Source of the DNA: Terribacillus aidingensis
Lineage (GTDB): Bacteria > Bacillota > Bacilli > Bacillales > Amphibacillaceae
DNA: 64,000 nt
Direction of reading: 5' to 3'
NCBI RefSeq assembly: GCF_900215625.1
Contig: NZ_OBEK01000003.1
Coordinates: forward strand, 248,001 to 312,000
Positions 33,164 through 41,364 of this stretch are shown here, one piece after another. Under the pieces are notes generated by a model, which was not told the origin of the DNA, did no database searches, and was given only the letters and a program-made list of their open reading frames with translations. Position 1 is the first letter of the stretch. Every line of letters begins with the position of its first letter. A program made the position numbers and the translations under genes.

Positions 33164-33877
33164 TTAATGGAATCGTTCAACATAAGTCATAATCGTATTT
33201 TCAGTGGCATTTATAGTCATGGTGCCTGGATGCAACGGAAACCATACTGTGCTCAATGCAATGGCCGTTGCTAGATTCTCGCCATTCAGCAGCACCTTTC
33301 GTTTGTGATAGTCGATTGTCAATACATCACCAGCAATAAAATTATAGTTAAGCACGATACGGCCGCCGCCAGCCTCTTCAATGATGTATTTGCTAGTTGG
33401 TGCTTCAAATGTTGTTTTACTGGTCCAGTCTGTTTCGCGCTGCCCTGTTATGAAGTAAGAGCGTCTATCAGGTAATAAATTGAGCTCTATTTCTTTGCCA
33501 GCTGCGTACAGTGCTGTGAAGCTTAGTGTTCCCTGCCGAAGCGTGGCCATCTTTTCAAAGTCATTCATGTCGTTCTGCAGTACAGCCGGATAAACTTTGC
33601 CTGGCTCGTCATCGAACTTTAGCGGGCACCAGCTTTCTGTAATAAGCCAGTCTGTCATCCATTTCACAATCTGCATTTGTTCTTCGTCATTCTTCACTTT
33701 GAATCCTACTGGCTGATTGATCTCGATTAAACCTCGGGTTGTTTTCTTTAATCGATGACCACCAGAATACTTCACAACCTCTCTTTCAAGAGGAGAGAAA
33801 GGGGACTTGCTCCGCCCCCGCAGCATATAGATGTTGTCACTTCGTCGATTGTTAAACTCAAATCCATTTAGGGGCAT
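33164..33877 (-). CDS. Distal tail protein (Dit-like)
   Basis: 237 aa from ATG at 33877 (GAGGTGGACGCA before it), overlapping the tape measure gene end by 20 bp. The order tape measure, Dit, tail spike is the canonical siphovirus one. The N-terminal 'FNNRRSDNIYMLRGRSKSPFSPLEREVVKYSGGHRLKKTTRGLIEINQPVGF' and 'LRQGTLSFTALYAAGKE' fit the siphovirus ORF46/Dit family with a C-terminal galectin-like domain ('KTTFEAPTSKYIIEEAGGGRIVLNYNFIAGDVLTID'). It forms the hub of the baseplate. Confidence 0.83.
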   Translation of the reverse strand: MPLNGFEFNNRRSDNIYMLRGRSKSPFSPLEREVVKYSGGHRLKKTTRGLIEINQPVGFKVKNDEEQMQIVKWMTDWLITESWCPLKFDDEPGKVYPAVLQNDMNDFEKMATLRQGTLSFTALYAAGKEIELNLLPDRRSYFITGQRETDWTSKTTFEAPTSKYIIEEAGGGRIVLNYNFIAGDVLTIDYHKRKVLLNGENLATAIALSTVWFPLHPGTMTINATENTIMTYVERFH

Positions 33878-36800
33878 TGCGTCCACCTCTTCCCTTTTTC
33901 CTGTTTTGCTGGCCTGTAATATACTTTTCTAGCAGTTGCCCGGCTCGCTTACCATCAATCTCTAAGATATGACCGTTCAGTATAGCTTGTAGCTGCTCTT
34001 GCTGTATACCAATCATCTCTCTTAATAAATTGATAACATCAGCCATTACACCATCACCAGTTCCGCCAACCGGATTCGGAAATTGGTTAGGCCTCTTATT
34101 ACCGGTTATTTCTTTGCCAGCCAGCGCCAGAAGTTTCATTGCTTCAGTACGACGGCGTGGATCAGTAGGAATTACCCATTCTGGATGACCTTCCTCAGAT
34201 AACTCATACAATCCGTGCTGCGCTACACGAGCCCCTGTGGCATATCCAACATATGGACGCCCTTGTGCCAACGCCTTAATACCCGGAACATTGTATACGT
34301 TACCGTATCTGGACTTGATGTAATTTATAGCAGCCGCTGCATTATGAATAGGGTTCATGATGTCATTCCAGCCTCTAGCCTTGAATGCATTAAATGTTGG
34401 TCCGATGGTCTGCATAAGACCCATGGAAGGAATACCACGCTTAGCGTTAATATCCCATCTGTTTATAGTAGATGGACCAGTACGGCCACCTGATTCTTTC
34501 ATTGCAATTGTAGTCAAAGGACCAAGCCAAGACGACGGGACACCTGTACGTGCAATAGCTGCAGAAATCCATCCTTTTACATTGCCAGGAGCGTTACTGT
34601 CAAATGAACCAAAATCAGCTATTTTGCCCTTGATAAAGCTAGTTGCACCAGTAAGCATTTTGTTTAAAGCCGGCATTGTTGCGGGGGCAAAGCTTGCAGG
34701 AAATTCCGGCATATTGAAGCCAACAGCATCTAATCCCTTTTTCAAGACTTCTTTCGGATCGGATATATAATTCCAAATATCAGAAGCAACGCCTTTAGCT
34801 TGCTTCCCTTTCTTTAATAGCCATCCGCCTGCTTTTCCTGCCGCTTCTTTTAATTCACCAATACCCCAGCCGTACTTAGGGATGTTTGCCATAAGCTTGC
34901 GTGTATCTGTTGCAGAAAGGACGCTGGTACCTTTCGGAAGGTTGACAAGCGTATCCTTGGCTGGACTCAAACTTAATTTCCCATCCGGTGTTTGGATAAG
35001 TTCTTGACCAGCATTGGCGCCTTTTCCATCACCAACGATAGCCAAACCTCCGGGATGACCATCTGTGCCGTGCGCGTATTCAGGAACCCACTTGGCCAGC
35101 CGATTCTTTTCTTTTACACCTACATGCTTCAGCACAAAGTTGATACCTTTAATTACGCCATTGACTCCAACTTCTAATCCGCCAATCATCTTTCTTTTCA
35201 ATGTATCAATTCCACCCGTAACTTTTCCAGCCATGCTTCTAATACCGGCGCCTATCTTGCCCGGCAAATCTTTAGCACCTTGAACAACGTCATCAAACAC
35301 GTCGCTGATCCAGCCGCCCCAACGTTTAAATGTTCCATAGGTATTGGACGCCATATCGGAAAATCTGCGAATTGCACCGCTCTTCATATCAGAGAATTTC
35401 CCCAGCGTGCGATCTTTTAGATTTGATGCAACGTTCTGTACTGAATTCTTCCAGCGCGAGACGTTAGAAAGGGTATTGGCTGTCATCTCAGAAAATCTCC
35501 CGACCGTTGCGCCTTTTAAAGCCGAAAATAAACTAGAACCCTTGTTTTTCAGTTCTAGGAACTTATCAATAGCCTTGTCTTTCATTTCTCCAGCTTTACG
35601 AGGAACATATTCTTTCAGTAGATTCCAAGTATTAATAGCATCAGCAGCCATCTCAGCTTGCTTAAGCCCAACATCATTCTGCAATTTCTGCCATTTAGAG
35701 AGAACTTCTCCTGTTTCCCAATCGACTTCGCTTACATGCTCTTCTGCTTGTGACCTTGCTTCTGTGACCACATTTTCATGCATATCTTCTGCATGTGCAA
35801 CGGACTCATCCCTTTGACGTTTTGCTTCCTCAATGAGAGCATCTGCTTCTTCAGCTTTAATTTCACCTGTCTCATCGCGCATCATTTCCCAAGTAGCTAC
35901 AGTATCGCTGTATTGTTGTTCAGCATCTGCAATAACTTTGTCTCTTGCTTCTGCAGAGTTCTTAACAGTGTCCGCTGCTTGTCTAGCTGATATTTCTGAT
36001 GACTGACTTTGCATGTTCCTTAAGATTGCTTTTTGTTCTTCTTGATTTTTGGTCAATGCTACTAACATTTGATCCTGAAATGACTGCTTGATTTTGTTCA
36101 TTTCTTCATTCTCAGCGGTAGTTGTTTCACGGTTCTCTTCGTGAGCCTTTCTTGTTATTTCATCGATGCGTTCTTGACCCTCTCGAACCTTCTCTTCACG
36201 TTTTTTATATCCTTCTTCCACTTTTTGAATGAGATTTTGCTGATCCTCATCGGATATCCCTTCTGCTTCAGCGAAGAATTCATACAATGCTTGCAAGCTT
36301 TCATCTTTCTTTTCTTTCAAACCCTCTACAATCTGCGTTCCCATCTCATCGAACGTAGCTACCAAACTATCACGCATATCCTCGCTTACAGCTTTTCCGC
36401 TCCACGCTAGCTCGTTAAGTTGAACAGTCGCTTCGTCATTTAGCTTCATGAATCCACCGACAGCTTGCTCGGTAGAACTGGAAACTTCATCACCAAATAG
36501 ATCCACTTCCGGAATAGCATCCTGTTTCAAGTGGTTATATAGCGCGATGCCGCCAGCAGTTAATGCAGCCAAAGCTCCGATAGTTATTCCAACAGGACCA
36601 GTTGCAAAGGTTGCTAATGCAGCACCTAGTCCGCCAGCTCCGGCAATCATACCGGATAGTGATCCGGCGATTGTTACCACACCCGCTACGCTGGACACAA
36701 GACTGCCAAGTGTCATGAGAACAGGTCCAGCTGCAGCTACGAAAGCACCGAATTTAAGAATGTTTGTCTTTGTGGAATCGTCCAAATTCCCTAGCCAATC

Positions 36801-38273
36801 GGTAACGCCAGCAATACCTTCTTTTACTTCCGGCATCACGTCTCGAGCAAATTCTATAAGCGTTTCGCCTAATGGTACAAGCGCATCCTTTGCTTCACGC
36901 CATGTTGACTTCCATTGTTGGGATAATGATTGCTCGGCATTATTAATCATCTCATCCATCGTGCCATCAACATCTTTTAATCCACCATCGATACCGCCTA
37001 GTGAATACATAGCATCCGCTTCGAGATCTTCCCACTTGGTACCGTATAAATCTACACCAATCTGGTTAGCAGCTACTTGGTCATCCATACCTTCTAATTC
37101 CGCAAGAACTGCGTTGGACACATCCTTGACTGTCTTATCGCCTTTAAGAAATTCTTTCCATACATTTTGAGTAGAAGAGGAAAGCTTCTCCATAGCCTCC
37201 GATGTTGTTTTTGAACCATCCTTTAAGCGAAGCTGATTCTCTTTCATTACGTCGTTTATATAATCAAGATTGTAAACACCGGCTTCTGCCCCATTGATAA
37301 GCAACTCAAAATATTCTTCTGCCGAATAACCCATCTTACCGAATAAAGGCGCGTACTCGGAAAGGTTGTCGAACATTTCATTAGAGAAGTTGAGACCTTT
37401 TTGAGCTCCATGCGCCATCAGGTCGAACGCTTCGTCTGCTTCAAGACCAAATGCCTTCATGACATTGTTTCCGGCTCGTGTGACCTCGTTTACGTCAGCC
37501 TCGAAGGTATCAGCCAATACAAGCGCTTTGTTCGTAATGCGTTCCAAATCAGCTTCGTTTAAATTCTTTATATTTTGACGCGTTTGAATAAGCGCAGTGT
37601 CTATTTCTTGGGTGGATTCACTGAATCCTTTTTTGTAGATGTTACGCGAGGCTTCTGTTAGATTCTTAGCTTCTCCAGTGGTTAGACCTAAAGAGTTCTT
37701 CATCCGGACAGTAGAATCCTCATAGCTAGATGCAGCCAATCCCATAGCAGTACCAAGACCAACTGCTGATGTTGTAACAAATGCTGTCATGGAAGAACCG
37801 AGACTTTTGATACCATCGCCCATAGTTTTCATATGGCCGCCAGCAGTCTTCATACTGCTACTCATCTTACTCCAACCGGAATCTGCTTCTTGCTGCGACT
37901 TCTTGAGCTTATTCATTTCTTCTCGCAGGTTTTTTGTATATCTTTCCGTATTGTTGAGAGCTGCGACCTGGTTGTTATAAGCTTTTGCCGCTTTGTCTGC
38001 TTGCTTGGAACCTTCTCCGTACTCTTTGACCATCTTTTCATACTCGGCTTTATATTCGCTGACCAAGCGTTTTTGAATAGTGATCTTTTTATCAAGTCCA
38101 CGAAGACTTGTTTCATATCTTTCGACGGACTGTTCACTCTTATCGAAGGCAGACATGTTGGCTTTCATTTCGCTGTTTAATCCGACAAGCTTACTTTTTA
38201 ATCCCGGAATGCCTCGCTCTAATGCTGTGGCGTCCAAGTTAAGCCCAATCGATAAACCCTCTATGCGTTCCAT
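33858..38273 (-). CDS. Tape measure protein with lytic transglycosylase domain
   Basis: 1471 aa, which sets tail length. N-terminal coiled coil ('LKSKLVGLNSEMKANMSAFDKSEQSVERYETSLRGL'), a TP901-type core (residues 150-480, 'GTAMGLAASSYEDSTVRMKNSLGLTTGEAKNLTEASRNIYKKGFSES'), membrane-like stretches (500-590), Glu/Gln-rich helices (600-870), and a C-terminal SLT transglycosylase region (1290-1390): 'LTTIAMKESGGRTGPSTINRWD' with the catalytic Glu, then 'GIPSMGLMQTIGPTFNAFKARG' and 'NAAAAINYIKSRYG'. The enzyme would open the wall during DNA entry. Confidence 0.93.
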   Translation of the reverse strand: MERIEGLSIGLNLDATALERGIPGLKSKLVGLNSEMKANMSAFDKSEQSVERYETSLRGLDKKITIQKRLVSEYKAEYEKMVKEYGEGSKQADKAAKAYNNQVAALNNTERYTKNLREEMNKLKKSQQEADSGWSKMSSSMKTAGGHMKTMGDGIKSLGSSMTAFVTTSAVGLGTAMGLAASSYEDSTVRMKNSLGLTTGEAKNLTEASRNIYKKGFSESTQEIDTALIQTRQNIKNLNEADLERITNKALVLADTFEADVNEVTRAGNNVMKAFGLEADEAFDLMAHGAQKGLNFSNEMFDNLSEYAPLFGKMGYSAEEYFELLINGAEAGVYNLDYINDVMKENQLRLKDGSKTTSEAMEKLSSSTQNVWKEFLKGDKTVKDVSNAVLAELEGMDDQVAANQIGVDLYGTKWEDLEADAMYSLGGIDGGLKDVDGTMDEMINNAEQSLSQQWKSTWREAKDALVPLGETLIEFARDVMPEVKEGIAGVTDWLGNLDDSTKTNILKFGAFVAAAGPVLMTLGSLVSSVAGVVTIAGSLSGMIAGAGGLGAALATFATGPVGITIGALAALTAGGIALYNHLKQDAIPEVDLFGDEVSSSTEQAVGGFMKLNDEATVQLNELAWSGKAVSEDMRDSLVATFDEMGTQIVEGLKEKKDESLQALYEFFAEAEGISDEDQQNLIQKVEEGYKKREEKVREGQERIDEITRKAHEENRETTTAENEEMNKIKQSFQDQMLVALTKNQEEQKAILRNMQSQSSEISARQAADTVKNSAEARDKVIADAEQQYSDTVATWEMMRDETGEIKAEEADALIEEAKRQRDESVAHAEDMHENVVTEARSQAEEHVSEVDWETGEVLSKWQKLQNDVGLKQAEMAADAINTWNLLKEYVPRKAGEMKDKAIDKFLELKNKGSSLFSALKGATVGRFSEMTANTLSNVSRWKNSVQNVASNLKDRTLGKFSDMKSGAIRRFSDMASNTYGTFKRWGGWISDVFDDVVQGAKDLPGKIGAGIRSMAGKVTGGIDTLKRKMIGGLEVGVNGVIKGINFVLKHVGVKEKNRLAKWVPEYAHGTDGHPGGLAIVGDGKGANAGQELIQTPDGKLSLSPAKDTLVNLPKGTSVLSATDTRKLMANIPKYGWGIGELKEAAGKAGGWLLKKGKQAKGVASDIWNYISDPKEVLKKGLDAVGFNMPEFPASFAPATMPALNKMLTGATSFIKGKIADFGSFDSNAPGNVKGWISAAIARTGVPSSWLGPLTTIAMKESGGRTGPSTINRWDINAKRGIPSMGLMQTIGPTFNAFKARGWNDIMNPIHNAAAAINYIKSRYGNVYNVPGIKALAQGRPYVGYATGARVAQHGLYELSEEGHPEWVIPTDPRRRTEAMKLLALAGKEITGNKRPNQFPNPVGGTGDGVMADVINLLREMIGIQQEQLQAILNGHILEIDGKRAGQLLEKYITGQQNRKKGRGGRNAPKWI

Positions 38274-38303
38274 TTAGTTCCTCCTTTCCTCGAAAATTTA
38301 AAA

Positions 38304-38337
38304 AGCCCCTAACCGCCAAACGTGGCAATTAAGGACT
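38304..38337 (-). terminator. Terminator or attenuator at the gpGT stop
   Basis: Minus strand: a 15-bp stem AGTCCTTAATTGCCA / TGGCGGTTAGGGGCT with several G-U pairs, loop CGTT, followed by TTTTAAATTTT. It contains the stop codon of the frameshift product and lies just before the tape measure gene. It should lower downstream transcription unless read through. Confidence 0.75.
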
Positions 38338-38865
38338 TTTCTTCTTTTGGCTTTGCTTCTTCTGCTAACAGATCCAATACAAAGTGATAAGGCATATTCA
38401 ATATTTCGTTTATGTCCTTTCCACTTTTCATCATTTTTCTGATTAGATTATTCAAGTACTCTTTCTGCTTCTCGAAAGTAAAATCTTCGTCAGTTAGCGT
38501 TTCTTCGCCAGGTACTTTTTTGTGAAATCATTCTGCACCCCGCGCGCAACAAATAGCACTTGGTCAAAAAGTACTCTGTTTACATCTGGTGCATGCAGCC
38601 CATTGAAAATATCATCTGGAGTGAACTGCTTGCCGTACACTTCATTCGCAACAAAGTTCATCACACGTGTATAAAGTTCAATCTCTTTCTTAGGATTAGT
38701 GCCTTCACTCGTTTCGTTCTTTTCGATTTCTGCGTATACTTCAATCGCTTCGTAAACTACCTTCATTGGCAAGAAAGCAGGAGTTAAATAAGTTTCCTTG
38801 ACGATTTCTCCTTCTTTAACATCTTTGACCAGTTCGATTGCATGTCTTTTTAGATTTTCGCTCAT
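38309..38865 (-). CDS. Tail assembly chaperone frameshift product (gpGT-like)
   Basis: Predicted 185-aa product of a -1 shift at A-AAA-AAG (38521-38515) near the end of the gpG-like gene. The shared part is 117 residues; the extension is 68 residues, beginning 'VPGEETLTDEDFTFEKQKEY' and containing 'MMKSGKDINEILNMPYHF' and the end 'SLIATFGG', a pattern typical of T extensions. The stop is TAG at 38309-38311. The G/GT ratio controls tail assembly around the tape measure. The slippery site is of the classic X-XXY-YYZ class. Confidence 0.88.
38494..38865 (-). CDS. Tail assembly chaperone (gpG-like), unshifted product
   Basis: 123 aa ending 'NDFTKKYLAKKR'. Helical: 'LKRHAIELVKDVKEGEIVKETYLTPAFLPMKVVYEAIEVYAEIEKNE...LYTRVMNFVANEVYGKQFTPDDIFNGLHAPDVNRVLFDQVLFVARG'. 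Position between the major tail region and the tape measure gene, plus the slippery site near the end, identifies it as the short tail chaperone. Confidence 0.87.
   Translation of the reverse strand: MSENLKRHAIELVKDVKEGEIVKETYLTPAFLPMKVVYEAIEVYAEIEKNETSEGTNPKKEIELYTRVMNFVANEVYGKQFTPDDIFNGLHAPDVNRVLFDQVLFVARGVQNDFTKKYLAKKR
38515..38521 (-). other. Slippery heptamer for -1 programmed frameshifting
   Basis: On the minus strand, in frame, ttc-aca-aaa-aag: heptamer A-AAA-AAG. Slipping back one base reads GTA CCT GGC and opens the 68-codon extension of the tail chaperone. Confidence 0.87.
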
Positions 38866-38893
38866 TGTAATTCTCCTCTATTTGTTTTTTCGT

Positions 38894-38917
38894 TTTTATT
38901 TATGCGCATAAATAAAA
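38894..38917. repeat. 24-bp perfect palindrome in late operon
   Basis: Half-site TTTTATTTATGC followed by its exact complement GCATAAATAAAA. It lies between a terminator and the gpG gene, 28 bp upstream of the gpG start. It could be an operator, an RNA hairpin or part of the terminator. Confidence 0.6.
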
Positions 38918-38938
38918 GGACGAGCCATAGCTCATCCT
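38917..38938 (-). terminator. Terminator upstream of the tail chaperone gene
   Basis: Minus strand AGGATGAGC-TATG-GCTCGTCCT followed by TTTATTTATG; a 9-bp stem with one wobble pair, 6 bp after the stop of the preceding gene. Confidence 0.77.
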
Positions 38939-38943
38939 CGGTC

Positions 38944-39255
38944 TTATTCCACTTCTTTAATGACAGATCGTTTTTGATTGTTGCTCGCAGTAAGGAGCTC
39001 TTGCAATCGTTCATCGCTCACGTTTTTATTAGCTGGCTTAGGGAAAGAGTCACCTTTATGATAAACTTTCCCGTTGTCCTTCAAATCCTTGAAATCTTGT
39101 ACCGCAACAAATTTTCGTTTTTTCAACTTAGGCGTTGAGTCCTCAGTAGGATTTTGGTCTTCTTCTGTTTTCACCGGTTCCTTTGCAGCCGCTGCAGTTA
39201 CTTCGCCGCCAGTTTCTTCTTTCAACTCGTCTTTCAATTCTTCTTTCTTAGCCAT
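38944..39255 (-). CDS. Small tail-region protein
   Basis: 103 aa. The N-terminal half is Lys/Glu-rich and disordered-looking; the C-terminal half is a compact domain 'KKRKFVAVQDFKDLKDNGKVYHKGDSFPKPANKNVSDERLQELLTASNNQKRSVIKEVE', a motif I associate with small phage head or tail accessory proteins. It follows the major tail protein gene by 3 bp. Confidence 0.65.
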   Translation of the reverse strand: MAKKEELKDELKEETGGEVTAAAAKEPVKTEEDQNPTEDSTPKLKKRKFVAVQDFKDLKDNGKVYHKGDSFPKPANKNVSDERLQELLTASNNQKRSVIKEVE

Positions 39256-39258
39256 ACA

Positions 39259-39882
39259 TTACACTCCTTCCGGGGTAGTTTCGGTTCCGCCTTCTACAAC
39301 TGAAGGATGTGCCTGTCCGAAAATGGCTTGGAACAGCGCATCTCGATTTGTAGTCTGACCCTTAGCATCACGACCAAATATAGCTGACTTTTCGTTTTCG
39401 AATCCTTTTACAGTACGATCCATGAATTCAGCTGTTACTTCTTCGCTGCTAAACTCTACACCATCTCCTTTTGTCTGCCCGGTGATGTTCGAACGCATGA
39501 ACATTCCTTTAGGCAAGCCAACCCATTCTTTTGAACCGTCCTCATACGTCTTAGCAAAAACGACTGCCACATATGGAGGAGTGTCTTCGGATCCATATGC
39601 AATCAAACCTTCATTCTCTTCCAAACCGAACAAGACCTTTTTATCCTGCTCAGGTACTTTATGAAAACCAGAAGTAACAGACGTGTTTCCGCTAGATACA
39701 GCTAATTCCGCAGTGATGTTATCCCCATATGCACGAACTGGCTCTTGAGGCATTTCTACTGTAATAGTTTGCAAGAATTTCACCCGTTCTACAGCAGCGG
39801 TTGTGTTTGTAACTTCGTCAAGCACACCATAGTAAAATTCGTCAATACCAGTGGAAGCTCGGTAATTTTTTTCTTCAGTCAT
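39259..39882 (-). CDS. Major tail protein (phi13 family-like)
   Basis: 207 aa: 'TGIDEFYYGVLDE...VKFLQTITVEMPQEPVRAYGDNITAELAVSSGNTSVTSGFHKVPEQDKKVLFG...PPYVAVVFAKTYEDGSKEWVGLPKGMF'. This is the phi13-type tail tube subunit pattern. It is preceded by a terminator and spacing that could allow its own strong expression. Many copies form the tail tube. Confidence 0.85.
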   Translation of the reverse strand: MTEEKNYRASTGIDEFYYGVLDEVTNTTAAVERVKFLQTITVEMPQEPVRAYGDNITAELAVSSGNTSVTSGFHKVPEQDKKVLFGLEENEGLIAYGSEDTPPYVAVVFAKTYEDGSKEWVGLPKGMFMRSNITGQTKGDGVEFSSEEVTAEFMDRTVKGFENEKSAIFGRDAKGQTTNRDALFQAIFGQAHPSVVEGGTETTPEGV

Positions 39883-39914
39883 TCTTTATCACTCCTATTT
39901 TTGGGTATAAAAAA

Positions 39915-39932
39915 GACACCTTCTCAGGTGTC
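39915..39932 (-). terminator. Terminator upstream of the major tail protein gene
   Basis: Minus strand GACACCT-GAGA-AGGTGTC followed by TTTTTTAT; perfect 7-bp stem overlapping the stop codon of the preceding gene (39924). Confidence 0.82.
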
Positions 39933-40304
39933 AAAATCAGTTGTGTATTCTTTTCCGCGGTATCTGCGGGCATCGCGATAAATGCCATAGTCACCGTCAT
40001 ATTCATCAGCGCCACCGCCATATTGAACTAGGCCTATCTCCTTTAGAACCTTGCGTATCCTTTTAGCCAGCTCATCCCGAATGCTTATGTCCTTTGACCA
40101 AACATCCACTTGATAAAGAAAATCATCAGTGAGGATTTCATTGTCACCATAGTCACCCGGCTTAGGAGCATCCAGGGGATCTATAACAATATGAGATTCT
40201 TCCATGTTCGCTGCTTCTGGATACTCATAATACTTAATTCGGCTGCCGGCATGCGTCACTATAAATGCATCGGCCATCATAGCTTGATAAATTTTATCCA
40301 GCAT
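39924..40304 (-). CDS. Tail completion / DUF3168-like protein
   Basis: 126 aa: 'MLDKIYQAMMADAFI...IKYYEYPEAANMEESHIVIDPLDAP...DDFLYQVDVWSKDISIRDELAKRIRKVLKEIGLVQYGGG...GIYRDARRYRG'. Size, position after the gp10-like gene, and the 'YQVDVWSK...ELAKRIRKVL' pattern fit tail terminator proteins that cap the tail tube at the neck. It overlaps the gp10-like gene by 1 bp. Confidence 0.75.
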   Translation of the reverse strand: MLDKIYQAMMADAFIVTHAGSRIKYYEYPEAANMEESHIVIDPLDAPKPGDYGDNEILTDDFLYQVDVWSKDISIRDELAKRIRKVLKEIGLVQYGGGADEYDGDYGIYRDARRYRGKEYTTDFDT

Positions 40305-40696
40305 TATAGCCCTCTCCTAACAGCCTCAACGATTGCAGCATGATACGCATTTTCTGCATTACGCATAGCGCGAGCAATTGCACCTTTACCTTTGGGATTC
40401 GGATTTTTAACAGTACCGAATTCATTCAAGTGAATAATACGGTACCGGTTATCCGGCCCTTTCCAGTGGACTTTAATTGCTCTTTCCTTGCCAATAGTCA
40501 TTGGTTTAGAAACCGTGATCTCTCGTAGAGAAGCGCCAGTGTCTTTGAAGGATTCAAATTGACTTTTTAACTCTCTAACAAAGACTTCGGCACCTTTTTC
40601 CAATGCGCGGTCACTTACACGCTGCACATTATCTTTTCCATAACGGTCTTCTATTTCTTTAAGTAACTTATTAAGCCCCGTTACTTCTACACTCAT
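40304..40696 (-). CDS. HK97 gp10-like tail component
   Basis: 130 aa: 'VEVTGLNKLLKEIEDRYGKDNVQRVSDRALEKGAEVFVRELKSQFESFKDTGASLREITVS...VHWKGPDNRYRIIHLNEFGTVKNPNPKGKGAIARAMRNAENAYHAAI'. The 'LNEFGT' and the C-terminal helix match the HK97 gp10 family at the head-tail junction. It overlaps both neighbours by a few bases. Confidence 0.87.
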   Translation of the reverse strand: MSVEVTGLNKLLKEIEDRYGKDNVQRVSDRALEKGAEVFVRELKSQFESFKDTGASLREITVSKPMTIGKERAIKVHWKGPDNRYRIIHLNEFGTVKNPNPKGKGAIARAMRNAENAYHAAIVEAVRRGL

Positions 40697-41064
40697 CCTG
40701 TTACCACCTCCGCCACAATATCGATAAAGCGCCGGTCTTTCAGGTTAGGTTGAGCTGTCCGGATATTGTATCGTAAATGCTCGTATTCCGGCTCGTGCAC
40801 CTGCACATAATGCTTGTTCTTCGGCCTGTAATCCTCTCCTGGATCACGAATAGTAATGGTTAAGTCTGACAACGTACCATTGGCTTTCGCTTGCTCCATA
40901 TCCCGGAGCCACACTTGATCAACAGCTGCCCAGCACTCGAATAAAGTACTTTTTGCACGCTCGCCCGGATATGGTCCAGGATTATCTTCGTATTCATAGA
41001 ACGTAACAGCCGTTCTCAGCTCTCCTGAGTGCTTACGAGGCTCTTTATACTTGAACTGTCTCAT
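40693..41064 (-). CDS. Head closure protein (head-tail joining)
   Basis: 123 aa from ATG at 41064 (GAGGAGGAGAGCG before it); the longer upstream frame runs inside the connector gene and is rejected. 'LRTAVTFYEYEDNPGPYPGERAKSTLFECWAAVDQVWLRDMEQAKANGTLSDLTITIRDPGEDYRPKNKHYVQVHEPEYEHLRYNIRTAQPNLKDRRFIDIVAEV' is the SPP1 gp16-type head closure fold. It overlaps the connector gene by 20 bp. Confidence 0.82.
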   Translation of the reverse strand: MRQFKYKEPRKHSGELRTAVTFYEYEDNPGPYPGERAKSTLFECWAAVDQVWLRDMEQAKANGTLSDLTITIRDPGEDYRPKNKHYVQVHEPEYEHLRYNIRTAQPNLKDRRFIDIVAEVVTG

Positions 41065-41347
41065 CGCTCTCCTCCTCGTCCGAGAGATTGCTAAGAGCGA
41101 AGCTATTAATTTTTGACAGGAAACTATCTTCAAAGAATTCAAGTGCATCGTTGTAAGCGAAACGCGAACGTTCAAGTACCAACTCTTTACCCGGATTATC
41201 GGTTTCCAAAGAGAAGGGTCCACATATACCCGATATATCCGCAAAAGAATAGGACAGCAACCTCTTCAGGTGACTGTCCTCGCTTTTATGAGATATATGA
41301 AGGCGATCTTTAAATTCCTGCAGCAATTCTTCTGTGACATCAGCCAT
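41045..41347 (-). CDS. Head-tail connector protein
   Basis: 100 aa: 'TEELLQEFKDRLHISHKSEDSHLKRLLSYSFADISGICGPF...LVLERSRFAYNDALEFFEDSFLSKINSFALS'. This is the helical gp6/gp15-type adaptor that attaches under the portal. It lies directly after the capsid gene, as in HK97-type phages. Confidence 0.82.
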   Translation of the reverse strand: MADVTEELLQEFKDRLHISHKSEDSHLKRLLSYSFADISGICGPFSLETDNPGKELVLERSRFAYNDALEFFEDSFLSKINSFALSNLSDEEESDETVQV

Positions 41348-41364
41348 CTATGCCGCCTCCTAGA

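Noticed and set aside
40693-41244. 183-codon version of the head closure gene
   Set aside because: The upstream 60 codons run out of frame through the connector gene; ATG at 41064 has a strong SD and fits the family length.
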